Assembly: GCA_963836665.1 (NCBI GenBank)
Contig: CAWIKL010000001.1
Location: 2,232,001-2,296,000 of the forward strand
Length of the DNA: 64,000 nt
Direction: 5' to 3'
Source of the DNA: JAICSD01 sp963836665
GTDB lineage: Bacteria; Acidobacteriota; Vicinamibacteria; Vicinamibacterales; 2-12-FULL-66-21
Below are positions 44,585-52,534 of this stretch, piece by piece. The notes below the pieces were generated by a model. It was not told the origin of the DNA. It ran no database searches and saw only the letters and a list, made by a program, of their open reading frames with translations. Within the stretch, counting starts at the first letter, position 1. Each line of letters opens with the position of its first letter. Both the position numbers and the translations under genes were made by a program.

Positions 44585-44848
44585 TTACCCGCCGCTGACG
44601 GCCGGGACGAGAAACACTTCCGCGTCGTCGCCGACGGGGGTGGCGAGGCCGCCGGTGTAGCGGATGTCTTCTCCGTTCACGAAGATGTTAATGTGCGGCC
44701 GGACCTCTCCGCGTTCGGTGAGGACCCGGTCGCGCACCGCCGGACACTCGCGCCACAGCTGCTCGAGCGACGCCGAGAGCGGCCCGGCGGCGGCGAGGCG
44801 AACGTCGGTCCGGTTGCCGGCGAACTGCCGCAGGGCGCCGGAAATCAC
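44585..44848 (-). CDS. MoaD/ThiS-like ubiquitin-fold protein
   Basis: 87 residues with a beta-grasp pattern: ISGALRQFAGNRTDVRLAAAGPLSASLEQLW in two parts, NIFVNGEDIRYTGGLATPVGDDAEVFLVPAVSGG at the end. The C-terminal Gly-Gly is the sulfur-carrier or conjugation tail of MoaD/ThiS proteins. No other molybdopterin or thiamine gene lies nearby. GTG 44848 is the nearest standard start; a CTG at 44863 would sit 8 nt behind a GGGGGG run next to the upstream stop codon and would restore the usual N-terminal strand (AVLFVIS), so it is an alternative. It directly follows the BNR gene at 44875. Confidence 0.78.
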   Translation of the reverse strand: MISGALRQFAGNRTDVRLAAAGPLSASLEQLWRECPAVRDRVLTERGEVRPHINIFVNGEDIRYTGGLATPVGDDAEVFLVPAVSGG

Positions 44849-44874
44849 GAAAAGGACTGCCAGAAGGCCCCCCG

Positions 44875-45993
44875 TTACACGACGGCCGCTTTGACCGCGA
44901 CGATCGGCGGCAGCCCTTCGGCCACCGTCTGCCAGTTCACGCCTTCGTCCGCCGACGCGAACAGCTTGCCGCTGCGCGTGCCAAAGTAGACGCCGCAGGG
45001 ATCGGCACGATCGGCGGCGAGCGCATCGCGCAGCACCGTCTCGTAGGCGTCGGCCTGCGGTAGGCCGGCGGCCAACGGCTGCCACGATGCGCCGGCGTCC
45101 TTCGTCTGGTAGACGCGCAGCTTGCCCTCGGGCGTGCAGCGGAACTGATCCGACTCGAGCGGCACGATCCACGCCGTGTCGGCGTCGCGCGGGTGGATGG
45201 CGATCGGAAAGCCGAAGTCGGACGGCACGCCGTTGGCGATGTCGGTCCACGACTCGCCGCGATCGTCACTGCGGTACAGGCCCCAGTGGTTCTGCAGGAA
45301 CAGGCGATCGGGCCGGGTTCGCGACTGCGCCACCTTGTGCACGCACTGGCCGAACTCGGGATGCTTGTCGGGAAAGAACTCGGCACGGACCCCTTTGTTG
45401 GTGGCGCGCCAGTTCGCGCCGCCATCATCGGTCACGTAGGTGCCCCCCGTGGAGATCGCGATGCGCAGGCGATCGGGACGCTCGGGATCGAGCACGATCG
45501 TGTGCAGGCACAACCCGCCGCCGCCGGGCTGCCAGCGGGCGCGATGCGGGTGGTTCCACAGTCCCTCGACGAGCGACCACGTGGTGCCAGCGTCGCGCGA
45601 GACGAAGAGCGCGGCGGGCTCGACGCCGCAATAGAGCGTGTCAGGCTCGTGATCGCGCCCCGGCGCGACCTGCCAGATTTGCCGCAGGGCAGTATTGCTC
45701 GACGCGGGAAACTTGACGTTCGCTTCGACGGGTTCGGTCCAAGTGTGGCCGAAATCGTCGCTCGATCGCAGCAGGCCGCCGAAGTGCATGTGGTTGGGGG
45801 CAGCCCAGAGTCGTCGGCGTCCTGCTCGCGTGTCATAGGCCAGTGCGTACACGGCCGAGCCGGGAAAGTAAGGACCGCCCGATTCCCAGTCTCCACGCGC
45901 GGCATTGCCGTGGAAGAAAAATGCCCCCTTCATCGTGCCGACCAGGATCAGCGTGTTGCCCGGTAACGGGGTGATATGGCGTGCAACCGGCAT
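44875..45993 (-). CDS. BNR/YVTN-repeat propeller protein, probably cytoplasmic
   Basis: 372 residues without a signal peptide. Blades carry Asp boxes and related turns: SSDDFGHTWTEP, SRDAGTTWSLVEGLW, TDDGGANWRATNKG, SDDRGESWTDIANGVPSDFGFP and TKDAGASWQPL, with HPRDADTAWIVPLESD between. The GTRSGKLFASADEGVNWQ ending closes the propeller. This matches WD40/YVTN/BNR-like proteins annotated as glycosidases; no catalytic residues are evident. TAGCAT lies exactly 7 nt before the ATG. The MoaD-like gene follows after 26 nt (or 11 nt from its CTG), so the pair forms an operon. Confidence 0.85.
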   Translation of the reverse strand: MPVARHITPLPGNTLILVGTMKGAFFFHGNAARGDWESGGPYFPGSAVYALAYDTRAGRRRLWAAPNHMHFGGLLRSSDDFGHTWTEPVEANVKFPASSNTALRQIWQVAPGRDHEPDTLYCGVEPAALFVSRDAGTTWSLVEGLWNHPHRARWQPGGGGLCLHTIVLDPERPDRLRIAISTGGTYVTDDGGANWRATNKGVRAEFFPDKHPEFGQCVHKVAQSRTRPDRLFLQNHWGLYRSDDRGESWTDIANGVPSDFGFPIAIHPRDADTAWIVPLESDQFRCTPEGKLRVYQTKDAGASWQPLAAGLPQADAYETVLRDALAADRADPCGVYFGTRSGKLFASADEGVNWQTVAEGLPPIVAVKAAVV

Positions 45994-46000
45994 GAGCCGG

Positions 46001-46006
46001 ATGCTA
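46001..46006 (-). promoter_or_regulatory. -10 element of the BNR-MoaD operon (TAGCAT), leaderless
   Basis: On the minus strand TAGCAT ends 7 nt before ATG 45993. Confidence 0.62.
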
Positions 46007-46012
46007 GCACCG

Positions 46013-46339
46013 CTACGACGTGGCCGCCACCGCCGACGCCGCGGACGCCTGATCGCGGCGCAGCTTGTCGGCGGCGGCGGCGCTGTGAGAGCCGGCAATG
46101 GAGACGATCCCCCAGCCCAGCCCCGGCAGATCGTTGCGCCAGAGCACGTCGCCGGTGACGGGATCGAGACGGTAGAGCCGTCCTTTCGAGGCCGCGAATA
46201 GATCCCCGTCGATGATCATCACGTCGACGAACTCACCGCCCTTCAGCTCGCTGGTCCAGAGCGTGTCGCCGGTATTGCGATCGACCGCGATCACCGACCC
46301 CCTGGCGCCGATGTATAAGGGCGCGTTCCGCTGAGCCAT
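46013..46339 (-). CDS. Short PQQ-like propeller-repeat protein
   Basis: 108 residues with about two and a half PQQ-like blades: LYIGARGSVIAVDRNTGDTLWTSEL, VMIIDGDLFAASKGRLYRLDPVTGDVLWRNDLPG, and a low-complexity Ala-rich tail (SAASAVAATS). It is far too short to close a propeller alone, so it would have to oligomerise or is a remnant. There is no signal peptide. A GGAGG lies 8 nt before the ATG, which also argues that it is translated; TACAGT further upstream may be its -10. Confidence 0.75.
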   Translation of the reverse strand: MAQRNAPLYIGARGSVIAVDRNTGDTLWTSELKGGEFVDVMIIDGDLFAASKGRLYRLDPVTGDVLWRNDLPGLGWGIVSIAGSHSAAAADKLRRDQASAASAVAATS

Positions 46340-46402
46340 GCGTCTGTCCTCCAATAAGGAGTTACGTCGCGACTGTAACGGTGGTGTAACGCGCTGACCG
46401 AG

Positions 46403-47278
46403 CTATTTGATGACGCCGCGCCCGCGCAACCAGGTCGCCAGCAGCGACGACCACGGCGCCAGTGCCGGGATGTCGTTGGCCAGCCCGACGCCGTGCGCTC
46501 CCTTTTCGAACACGTGCAGCTCGGCGGGTACGCCCGCTTTGCGCAGCGCGAGGTAATAGGCCACGGCATTCTCCGCCGGGACGGTCGTGTCCTCGTTGGT
46601 CTGGAAGATGAAGGTCGGCGGCGTGTCCTTGGTGACAGCGTTTTCACCCGACAGCCGCCTGGCGAGCTCCGGGTCCGGCGTGTCGCCGAGCAGGTTGCGC
46701 TGCGAGCCTTTGTGCGTCCACTCCGCCGTCATCGAGATCACCGGATAACCCAGGACGGCGAAATCGGGGCGGCTGCTGGCGCGATCGACGGCGTCGGGCG
46801 CCTGCGGATTGCCTGAATCGGCCCAGGTGCTCGCGCTCATCGCGAGATGACCACCGGCGGAAAAGCCCATGACGCCGATGCGGCCGGGGTCAAGCCGCCA
46901 CTCTGCCGCGTGCGACCGCAACATGCGAATGGCGCGTTGCACATCGTCAAGCTCGACCGGGTGGTGATATTTCGGCCCGAGACGGTACTTCAATACAAAA
47001 GCCGAGACGCCGAGGGAGTTGAGAAAATTGGCGACTTGGCGTCCCTCGTGGTTGGACGCCAGGTTCTGATAACCGCCCCCTGGGCAGACCACCACGCCGG
47101 GCGTCCCGTCGCGCATCGTCCGCGGCAGAAAGACCGTGAGGGTGGGAATATCGGCGTCTTCGGATCCTTGCGCTCCCGGTGCGGCGCCGGACCACAACGT
47201 GAGCACCTGGCCGTCCTTGATCGGCAGCGGAGCCTGGGGTTGAGCGGTCATCGCGAGCATCAGCAAAGCCGTGATCAT
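46403..47278 (-). CDS. Secreted alpha/beta-hydrolase (acetyl xylan esterase-like)
   Basis: 291 residues with a signal peptide (ITALLMLAMTAQPQAP). The fold is an alpha/beta hydrolase of the BD-FAE/esterase-lipase group: PGVVVCPGGGYQNLASNHEG (oxyanion loop), DDVQRAIRMLRSHAAEW, the nucleophile elbow GVMGFSAGGHLA, the Asp region in TNEDTTVP and the catalytic His in EKGAHGVGLA. Related enzymes remove acetyl or feruloyl groups from plant polysaccharides. The ATG lies 4 nt after the stop of the carbonic anhydrase gene, with AAGGAT in front, so the two genes are co-transcribed. Confidence 0.87.
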   Translation of the reverse strand: MITALLMLAMTAQPQAPLPIKDGQVLTLWSGAAPGAQGSEDADIPTLTVFLPRTMRDGTPGVVVCPGGGYQNLASNHEGRQVANFLNSLGVSAFVLKYRLGPKYHHPVELDDVQRAIRMLRSHAAEWRLDPGRIGVMGFSAGGHLAMSASTWADSGNPQAPDAVDRASSRPDFAVLGYPVISMTAEWTHKGSQRNLLGDTPDPELARRLSGENAVTKDTPPTFIFQTNEDTTVPAENAVAYYLALRKAGVPAELHVFEKGAHGVGLANDIPALAPWSSLLATWLRGRGVIK

Positions 47279-47282
47279 GCGA

Positions 47283-47945
47283 TCAATCCTTCCCGTGTGT
47301 GTTCCCGAGCCCGGCGATGGCGCGGGGAAATTCTGATGCCAGCACCCCGTCGCGGGCGACGGTGAGTCCGAGGTCGCGCAGCAGCCCATCCTTGAGCCCG
47401 TAGATCCATCCATGCACGGAGATCGGCTGTGCGCGCCGCCAGGCGTCGATGACGATCGTCGTCCGGCAGACGTTGGCCACCTGGCTGAGCACGTTGAGTT
47501 CGGCCAACCGATCCACCGCCTGGGGCTCGCCGAGGCCGCGCGGAAACAGCTGCGGATGTTGATCGGCGACGTCCTGCACATGGCGCAGCCAGTTGTCGAT
47601 CAGCCCGTACTCGGTTTTCCTCCAGGCGGCTTCGATGCCGCCGCAGCCGTAGTGGCCGCAGACGATCACGTGCTCGACCTTGATCACGTCGACTGCGAAC
47701 TGCAGCACCGACAGGCAATTCAGGTCTGTGTGCACGACGACGTTGGCGACGTTGCGATGGACGAAGAGCTCTCCGGGCAGCAGCCCGACAATCTCGTTGG
47801 CGGGGACGCGGCTGTCGGCGCAGCCGATCCACAGGTAGCGCGGCGCCTGCTGACGTGAGAGCCGGTTGAAGAATCCGGGCTCGCGCAGGTTCATGCGCTC
47901 GGCCCAGCGGCGGTTGTTGTCGAAAAGCTCGTGCGCGTCAGTCAT
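47283..47945 (-). CDS. can: Beta-class carbonic anhydrase
   Basis: 220 residues, close to E. coli Can. It catalyses CO2 + H2O to bicarbonate in the cytoplasm. The zinc ligands are visible: C42 and the dyad Asp44-Arg46 in CADSRVPANEI, and the His and Cys in CGHYGCGG near residues 98-101. LFVHRNVANVV and WIYGLKDGLLRDL are also typical. TAAGGT ends 8 nt before the ATG. The gene is divergent from the oxidoreductase gene at 48009, with 63 nt between them, and is followed after 4 nt by a secreted hydrolase gene. Confidence 0.95.
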   Translation of the reverse strand: MTDAHELFDNNRRWAERMNLREPGFFNRLSRQQAPRYLWIGCADSRVPANEIVGLLPGELFVHRNVANVVVHTDLNCLSVLQFAVDVIKVEHVIVCGHYGCGGIEAAWRKTEYGLIDNWLRHVQDVADQHPQLFPRGLGEPQAVDRLAELNVLSQVANVCRTTIVIDAWRRAQPISVHGWIYGLKDGLLRDLGLTVARDGVLASEFPRAIAGLGNTHGKD

Positions 47946-47953
47946 CGACGGCT

Positions 47954-47959
47954 ACCTTA
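47954..47959 (-). promoter_or_regulatory. Candidate -10 for the carbonic anhydrase gene (TAAGGT)
   Basis: On the minus strand TAAGGT ends 8 nt before ATG 47945. Confidence 0.45.
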
Positions 47960-47995
47960 TCAGACCGCTTGGTTGGCGCGCGGTGCGCATTGCGG

Positions 47996-48001
47996 TAGCG
48001 T
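47996..48001 (+). promoter_or_regulatory. -10 element of the Gfo/Idh/MocA gene (TAGCGT), leaderless
   Basis: TAGCGT ends 7 nt before ATG 48009. Confidence 0.55.
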
Positions 48002-48008
48002 ATCTCCG

Positions 48009-49082
48009 ATGTCCACGTCACCCAAGCGCGTCCTCGTCGTCGGGCTCGGCACCATGGGCCGCAGTCATGCTGCGGCCTACGCCAGGGTTCCCGGATTCGC
48101 GCTCGCCGGCGTGTGCTCGCGCGGCATCAGCCACACGGCGGCGTCAGCGGACGATTACGGCGCGCCGGCATTCACCTCGTTCGACGACGCGCTGGCCGCG
48201 ACGAAGCCCGACGTCGTGTCGATCAACACGCTCCCCGATACGCACGCGCGCTTCGCCATCCTGGCGATGGAGGCTGGCGCGCACGTCTTCGTGGAAAAGC
48301 CGATCGCCGAAAGCGTGGTGGACGCGCAGCGCGTCGTCGATACCGCCCTGCGGACCAAACGCAAGCTCGTGATCGGCTACATCCTGCGCCACCACCCGTC
48401 GTGGATCCGTTTCATCGAGATCGCTCGGACGCTCGGCACGCCGCTCGTGTTCCGGATGAACCTCAACCAGCAATCGAGCGGCGCGCAGTGGGAGGCGCAC
48501 CAGCGCCTGCTCGGCAGCCTCTCACCGATTGTCGACTGCGGCGTGCACTACGTCGACGTGTGGTGCCAGATCACGACGGCGCGCGCGCTCACCGTGCACG
48601 CGGTCGGCGCACGACTGGTCGACCACCTGCGCGAGGGCATGTACAACTACGGGCACCTGCACGTGACGTTCGCGGACGGATCGGTGGGGTGGTACGAGGC
48701 CGGCTGGGGACCGATGATGAGCGAGACGGCGTTCTTCGTGAAGGACGTCATCGGCCCAAAGGGATCGGTGTCGATCGTGCTCGCGCCTGGCGGTCAGTCC
48801 GTCCGCTCGGACGACATCAACGCGCACACGCAGACGAATCAAATCCTGCTGCACCACGCTGAGTTGAACGCCGACGGATCGTTCGCGCGGGGCGACGAAC
48901 GGCTTTCGACGGCCGATGAGCCGTCGCACGACGATCTGTGCGAGCGCGAGCAGCGCTTCCTGCTGCGCGCGATGGACGAGGATCTCGATCTGACGGCGCA
49001 CATGAACGACGCGGTACGCAGCTTGCGCATCGTCATCGGCGCCGATGAGTCGGTTCGGACGGGGCGCGTCGTGATGCTGTAG
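48009..49082 (+). CDS. Gfo/Idh/MocA family oxidoreductase
   Basis: 357 residues. The N-terminal Rossmann domain shows VLVVGLGTMGRSHAAAYARV, DVVSINTLPDTHARFAILAMEAGAHVFVEKPIAES in two blocks, with the catalytic-type Lys in EKPI. The C-terminal alpha/beta domain includes SPIVDCGVHYVDVWCQI (His for proton transfer) and GSVGWYEAGWGPMM. It probably oxidises or epimerises a sugar or inositol derivative with NAD(P)+. TAGCGT lies 7 nt before the ATG. The 3' end overlaps the convergent DinB gene by 50 nt. Confidence 0.9.
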   Translation: MSTSPKRVLVVGLGTMGRSHAAAYARVPGFALAGVCSRGISHTAASADDYGAPAFTSFDDALAATKPDVVSINTLPDTHARFAILAMEAGAHVFVEKPIAESVVDAQRVVDTALRTKRKLVIGYILRHHPSWIRFIEIARTLGTPLVFRMNLNQQSSGAQWEAHQRLLGSLSPIVDCGVHYVDVWCQITTARALTVHAVGARLVDHLREGMYNYGHLHVTFADGSVGWYEAGWGPMMSETAFFVKDVIGPKGSVSIVLAPGGQSVRSDDINAHTQTNQILLHHAELNADGSFARGDERLSTADEPSHDDLCEREQRFLLRAMDEDLDLTAHMNDAVRSLRIVIGADESVRTGRVVML

Positions 49083-49581
49083 CGGCGCGACGGCGTTCGC
49101 CGTCGTAGAGCACCATGTCAACGTTGCCGGGGGTGTAGCCCAGCATGCGAACAAGCAGGGCGACCTGGCCGCGATGGTGCACGGCGTGATTGGCCGCGTG
49201 CTGGAGCAGTTCACCGAGCGGCATCACGTGCGTTCCCTGCTGCGGCAGCGTGAACGTGATCGGCCGCTCGACGTCGCCGTCGTCGAGGGCGGCGAGAAAC
49301 GCCCGCATCTCCGCTTCGACGCGGGTCCACGTTTCCGTCACCGCCGCCAGCGTCGGGTAGTCCGCGGATTTCAGGGCGGGCCCGCGCGCCGGCCCGCCGC
49401 ACCGGTCCAGCCAGCCCCACTCGGCGCTCATCATGTGCACGAGGGTGTTGCGGATCGATCCGTAACTCCCGCCGATCTCCTGCGTGAACTGGTCCGGCGC
49501 GAGCTGCGCGATGGCGTCGAACAACCGGCGATTCGCCCAGTAGCCGTAATCGAAGAGGCGGACGAGATCGGCGACTGTCAT
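49033..49581 (-). CDS. DinB family protein
   Basis: 182 residues of the DinB four-helix bundle: LVRLFDYGYWANRRLFDAI at the start, NTLVHMMSAEWGWLDR (first metal His) and LLQHAANHAVHHRGQVALLVRMLGY (HxxxH). Members include metal-dependent thiol S-transferases and damage-inducible proteins of unknown activity. The ATG follows a GAGG site and lies 7 nt after the upstream membrane-protein gene, so the DUF1572-membrane protein-DinB set is one operon. The C-terminal 17 codons overlap the convergent oxidoreductase gene. Confidence 0.9.
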   Translation of the reverse strand: MTVADLVRLFDYGYWANRRLFDAIAQLAPDQFTQEIGGSYGSIRNTLVHMMSAEWGWLDRCGGPARGPALKSADYPTLAAVTETWTRVEAEMRAFLAALDDGDVERPITFTLPQQGTHVMPLGELLQHAANHAVHHRGQVALLVRMLGYTPGNVDMVLYDGERRRAATASRRAPSEPTHRRR

Positions 49582-49588
49582 GTGGACC

Positions 49589-50062
49589 TCACGGTTCGAG
49601 CGGCGCCGGCATCGTGAAGCGCCCGCCGCTGGCGGTCGCCAGGCGCTCCGCGAGCTTGGGCGGAATCAGCATCGTCACGGTGGGCGCGTTGATGAACGTC
49701 AACGCGACGCGCTGGATCAGGAATAACTGGCGCATCTCGGCGTGAATATCCTGCCACGGCACGGTGAAGGGACGGTGGCCGACGCTGAGCGGCGCCAACA
49801 CCGACAGGTGCACCGCCTGCGGATCGGCGATCACCGTGAGCGAGGCGTTGTACTTGGTGTTGGCGTTCATCAGGGCCGACTGCCACCGCCACCGCGTGTT
49901 GGGAGACAGTACCTCGCCGGCCGGGTAGGCGGCGGCGAGCGTCGCCCACCCGGACATCCGTGACAGCACGAAGACGATGAGGCACCAGAACAACGTGAAG
50001 CCGAACAGCGACAGCACGAGCCACGGCGCGATCTCCGTGAACGTCGGGTGCGTGGCGTTCAT
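49589..50062 (-). CDS. Conserved membrane-anchored protein, unknown
   Basis: 157 residues: one N-terminal transmembrane helix (PWLVLSLFGFTLFWCLIVFVL) and a soluble part with AAAYPAGEVLSPNTRWRWQSALMN, VHLSVLAPLSVGHRPFTVPWQDI and LIPPKLAERLA. The layout (helix, then W.LA..YPA, then a beta-rich domain with HPP-like turns) recurs in small Proteobacterial and Acidobacterial proteins without assigned function. The ATG shares its A... with the preceding stop (TGATG), so translation is coupled to the DUF1572 gene. Confidence 0.72.
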   Translation of the reverse strand: MNATHPTFTEIAPWLVLSLFGFTLFWCLIVFVLSRMSGWATLAAAYPAGEVLSPNTRWRWQSALMNANTKYNASLTVIADPQAVHLSVLAPLSVGHRPFTVPWQDIHAEMRQLFLIQRVALTFINAPTVTMLIPPKLAERLATASGGRFTMPAPLEP

Positions 50063-50580
50063 CAGCCGCGCGGTCCACGGGGCAGGTAAGTGCTGGACTG
50101 CCCGCGCGGAATGCTGAGACTCGTCCACTGCTCACCGCGCAGCGCCTTGGCCAGATAGACCATCTGTCCGACGTGATACGTGGCGTGCGCGAGCGATCGG
50201 TGCAATGCGTCGAGCACCGTGAGCGCTTGGCCTCGGATGGTAATCCTCTGGCGCAGGTCCGCATCAGTCAGCCCGGCGAGAGCCGCGAACAGCGCGGCCC
50301 ATCCCTCCTCCCATCTGGCGAGAAACTCTGCTCGCGAGACGGCACGCTCGTCGAACTCCTCCTCGCGGTTGCGCCACGGCTTCTCGCCGTCCGAGGTCAG
50401 GAACTCCGCGAAGCGCGACCTCAAGTTGCCGGAAAGGTGCCAACAGATCACAGCGAGCGAGTTGCTGCCGCCCGGGCCTGGCTGCGACAGGTCGCCATCG
50501 GCCACCTGCGCCACGGCCGCTTCGCCGAGTGCCTTGTAGCGCTCGTACTCGCTTTGAATCGACTCGATCACCTCGCGCAT
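50062..50580 (-). CDS. DUF1572/DinB-like protein
   Basis: 172 residues with the DinB fold: VICWHLSGNLRSRFAEFLTSDGEKPWRNREEEF holds the first His and the typical DG.KPWR.RE.EF segment of DUF1572, and RSLAHATYHVGQMVYLAKAL gives the HxxxH pair. Function unknown. TATCCT ends 7 nt before the ATG. It is the first gene of the three-gene DinB operon. Confidence 0.9.
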   Translation of the reverse strand: MREVIESIQSEYERYKALGEAAVAQVADGDLSQPGPGGSNSLAVICWHLSGNLRSRFAEFLTSDGEKPWRNREEEFDERAVSRAEFLARWEEGWAALFAALAGLTDADLRQRITIRGQALTVLDALHRSLAHATYHVGQMVYLAKALRGEQWTSLSIPRGQSSTYLPRGPRG

Positions 50581-50587
50581 GGCTACC

Positions 50588-50593
50588 AGGATA
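50588..50593 (-). promoter_or_regulatory. -10 element of the DinB operon (TATCCT), leaderless
   Basis: On the minus strand TATCCT ends 7 nt before ATG 50580. Confidence 0.6.
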
Positions 50594-50605
50594 GTGCCCG
50601 GTGCG

Positions 50606-51592
50606 TCAGGTAGCCGAAGAGCCCGGCCGTTCCCTCGACCATCGCAACGCGGCCGCGGCCTCAGGGTAGGAAGCCGCGGCGGCATAAACGCCTCGGTAGG
50701 ACGGCGGCAGCAGCTCGGCGACGGCCAAGCCGATGGCGTCAACAGCGACGCGCCGGTTGCCGCGCGCAAGTGCGAGCAGCGACCCGGCGGCAAGCGCCGG
50801 ACCAACGCGCACCACGATCCGCGTCGGGTGGACCGTCGCGGCGTCGACCGGGAACAGCGCCTCCGGACCGGTCAGGCCAACCGGTAGCACGAGCGTGCCG
50901 GGCCGATCGAAGTAACGCGCCACGCCTGGCAGGATCGGCTGCATGCTGGCCGTGCGGCTGCGCGTCCCCTCGCCGAACAGGAGCAGTGCGTCGCCGGCGG
51001 CCAGGCGCGCGAAGGCGACCTCGATCGCCTGACGCGCCGCGCGCGCCACTTCACGGGATGTGAGTTGCGCCTCGCCCGACGAGACGTCGGCGCTCTGCGG
51101 CACCTTGATCGTCCCGAAGCAGAGGCTCGAGAAGCGGCGCTCGCGACTGGTGAACACCTTCGGCCCGGCGATCGCCGTGAGCCGGTTCGCCAGCGCCGAT
51201 GCCCCGGCGCGCTGCAGAAGGACTTCGACGACGTTGGCGTCGGCGTAAGAAAGATGGTTGGCGAAGATCGCCAGCGGCGCCGTCGCGACGGCGTCGAGGT
51301 GCTCGAGGCCGATCGCCGTCGACCCGCCTTCGAGAAAACGGTCCGCGAGCAAATGATGGATGCGCTGGGCCAGGGGATCGCGCGGATAGTAGGCCCAGCC
51401 CTCGTCGGCGCGCAGCCGCGCCATGAGATCGACGAGCGCGGCGGCGCCGGCGGCGTCGATCTCGCGCTCGAGCGCGGCGCGGATGTCGTCGATCGGCAGC
51501 AGGTGGCCGCGGCCGATGAAGGCGAGGATTGCTGCGACGAGCGTGTCGCGCGTCGTGCGATGCGCCTCGCCATTCAGCATCGTCGGAGTCAC
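50606..51592 (-). CDS. PlsC-type acyltransferase family protein
   Basis: 328 residues from a GTG. The acyltransferase blocks are ANHLSYADANVVE (NHx4D form of block I), KVFTSRERRFSSLCFGTIKVP and the block III motif LLFGEGTRSRTASMQPILPGVARY. Typical enzymes acylate glycerol-3-phosphate or lysophosphatidate at the membrane. The 100-residue N-terminal extension is helical and unusual for PlsC. TAAAGT lies 6 nt before the GTG. The acceptor is unknown. Confidence 0.83.
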   Translation of the reverse strand: MTPTMLNGEAHRTTRDTLVAAILAFIGRGHLLPIDDIRAALEREIDAAGAAALVDLMARLRADEGWAYYPRDPLAQRIHHLLADRFLEGGSTAIGLEHLDAVATAPLAIFANHLSYADANVVEVLLQRAGASALANRLTAIAGPKVFTSRERRFSSLCFGTIKVPQSADVSSGEAQLTSREVARAARQAIEVAFARLAAGDALLLFGEGTRSRTASMQPILPGVARYFDRPGTLVLPVGLTGPEALFPVDAATVHPTRIVVRVGPALAAGSLLALARGNRRVAVDAIGLAVAELLPPSYRGVYAAAASYPEAAAALRWSRERPGSSAT

Positions 51593-51598
51593 CGCCCT

Positions 51599-51604
51599 AC
51601 TTTA
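51599..51604 (-). promoter_or_regulatory. Candidate -10 for the acyltransferase gene (TAAAGT)
   Basis: On the minus strand TAAAGT ends 6 nt before GTG 51592. Confidence 0.45.
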
Positions 51605-51668
51605 CCCAAGGTTCCGCACCGCGCGCCTCCATTCCAGAGGATCCTGGCCCTCGTTCGGGTCATCCGGC

Positions 51669-52436
51669 TTAGCGCGGCCCGTCCTTCAGCAGCGCTTCAA
51701 GGGCCGGCCCGAATGCCGCTTTCCAGTGTCCGTACTCGTGCTGCGCGCCGGGGACCTCGCGGTAGGCGACGTTGTATCCCTGTTTGACCAGCACGTCGCG
51801 CAAGTGCTCGTTCGCGGTCTTGATGCTGACGCCGCTGCCGCCGGCCTCGCGGGTTTCGCCGCCACCGACCTCGAGCGAGAAATGCGTCGGGCGCTTGGGC
51901 GCCGCCGCAAAATGCGCCGCGAGCCATTCGTTCGCTTCGGCTCCCTGCCCGTCGAAACCGCGCCAGAACGCCCCGCTCTGAGCAACGACGCTACCAATTG
52001 CGTCCGGGTAGGCATAGGCCGTGTAGGTGGCGGCGAGGCCGCCCGCGCTGTAGCCGACGACGACGACGCGGGTGGCGTCGACGGTCAGGCCCAGCGTCGA
52101 GCGCGCCCATGGCAGCACTTCCTCGGCGATCGACCGCGCGACCTTCTGCGTCGTCTGGAAGTCCTGGAACCGGTCGTCGCCGTCGTCGAGAAAGATCGCC
52201 GCGACTGGTGAAACGCGGTGCGCGCGGATCAGCGTGTCGAGCGTTTCGGGCGCGCCGATTTGCTGAACCTAATCGGCTCCCCACAAACAAATGATCAGGC
52301 CCGCCGGCGCGCGGGCGTCCGCCGGCGTGTAGACGAACACGCGGCGCTCGCCGCCGAAGGTCGCGCTCGGATACGAGCGCGGCGGCACGCGCGTTTGCGG
52401 CACGCCGAGAAGCGCGAGGGACAACAGAAGGTGCAT
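51669..52436 (-). pseudogene. Secreted esterase gene interrupted by an in-frame TAG
   Basis: One frame runs from ATG 52436 (signal peptide HLLLSLALLGVP) to the stop at 51669, broken only by a TAG at 52271-52269 (codon 56). Before it are SYPSATFGGERRVFVYTPAD and GLIICLWGAD; after it VQQIGAPETLDTLIRA, FLDDGDDRFQDFQTTQKV, the nucleophile elbow VVVGYSAGGLAA and the His in GAQHEYGHWK. This is the enterochelin-esterase (Esterase_D) type. A Tyr or similar aromatic residue is expected at the TAG, one base away from TAC/TAT. An ATG at 52118 could start a fragment that still holds the nucleophile but lacks the oxyanion part. Confidence 0.75.
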
Positions 52437-52521
52437 GGCGCCGGAAGCTCTCGCGGAGCAACGGGTATCATACTCATGTTCCGGCCACCTCGCGACTGCC
52501 GCCGTTCGAACCGAGCTGCGG

Positions 52522-52527
52522 TATCCT
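52522..52527 (+). promoter_or_regulatory. -10 element of the second VPS10/BNR gene (TATCCT), leaderless
   Basis: TATCCT ends 7 nt before ATG 52535. Confidence 0.62.
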
Positions 52528-52534
52528 TCGCCGC

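Noticed and set aside
44105..44989. Plus-strand frame encoding a GFDGFDG repeat
   Set aside because: The repeat is the translation of the 9-bp minisatellite. The rest of the frame is antisense to the CotH-like, MoaD and BNR genes.
51991..52461. 156-codon minus-strand frame at the esterase locus
   Set aside because: It is Arg-rich and without motifs. The real coding frame is the one interrupted by TAG.
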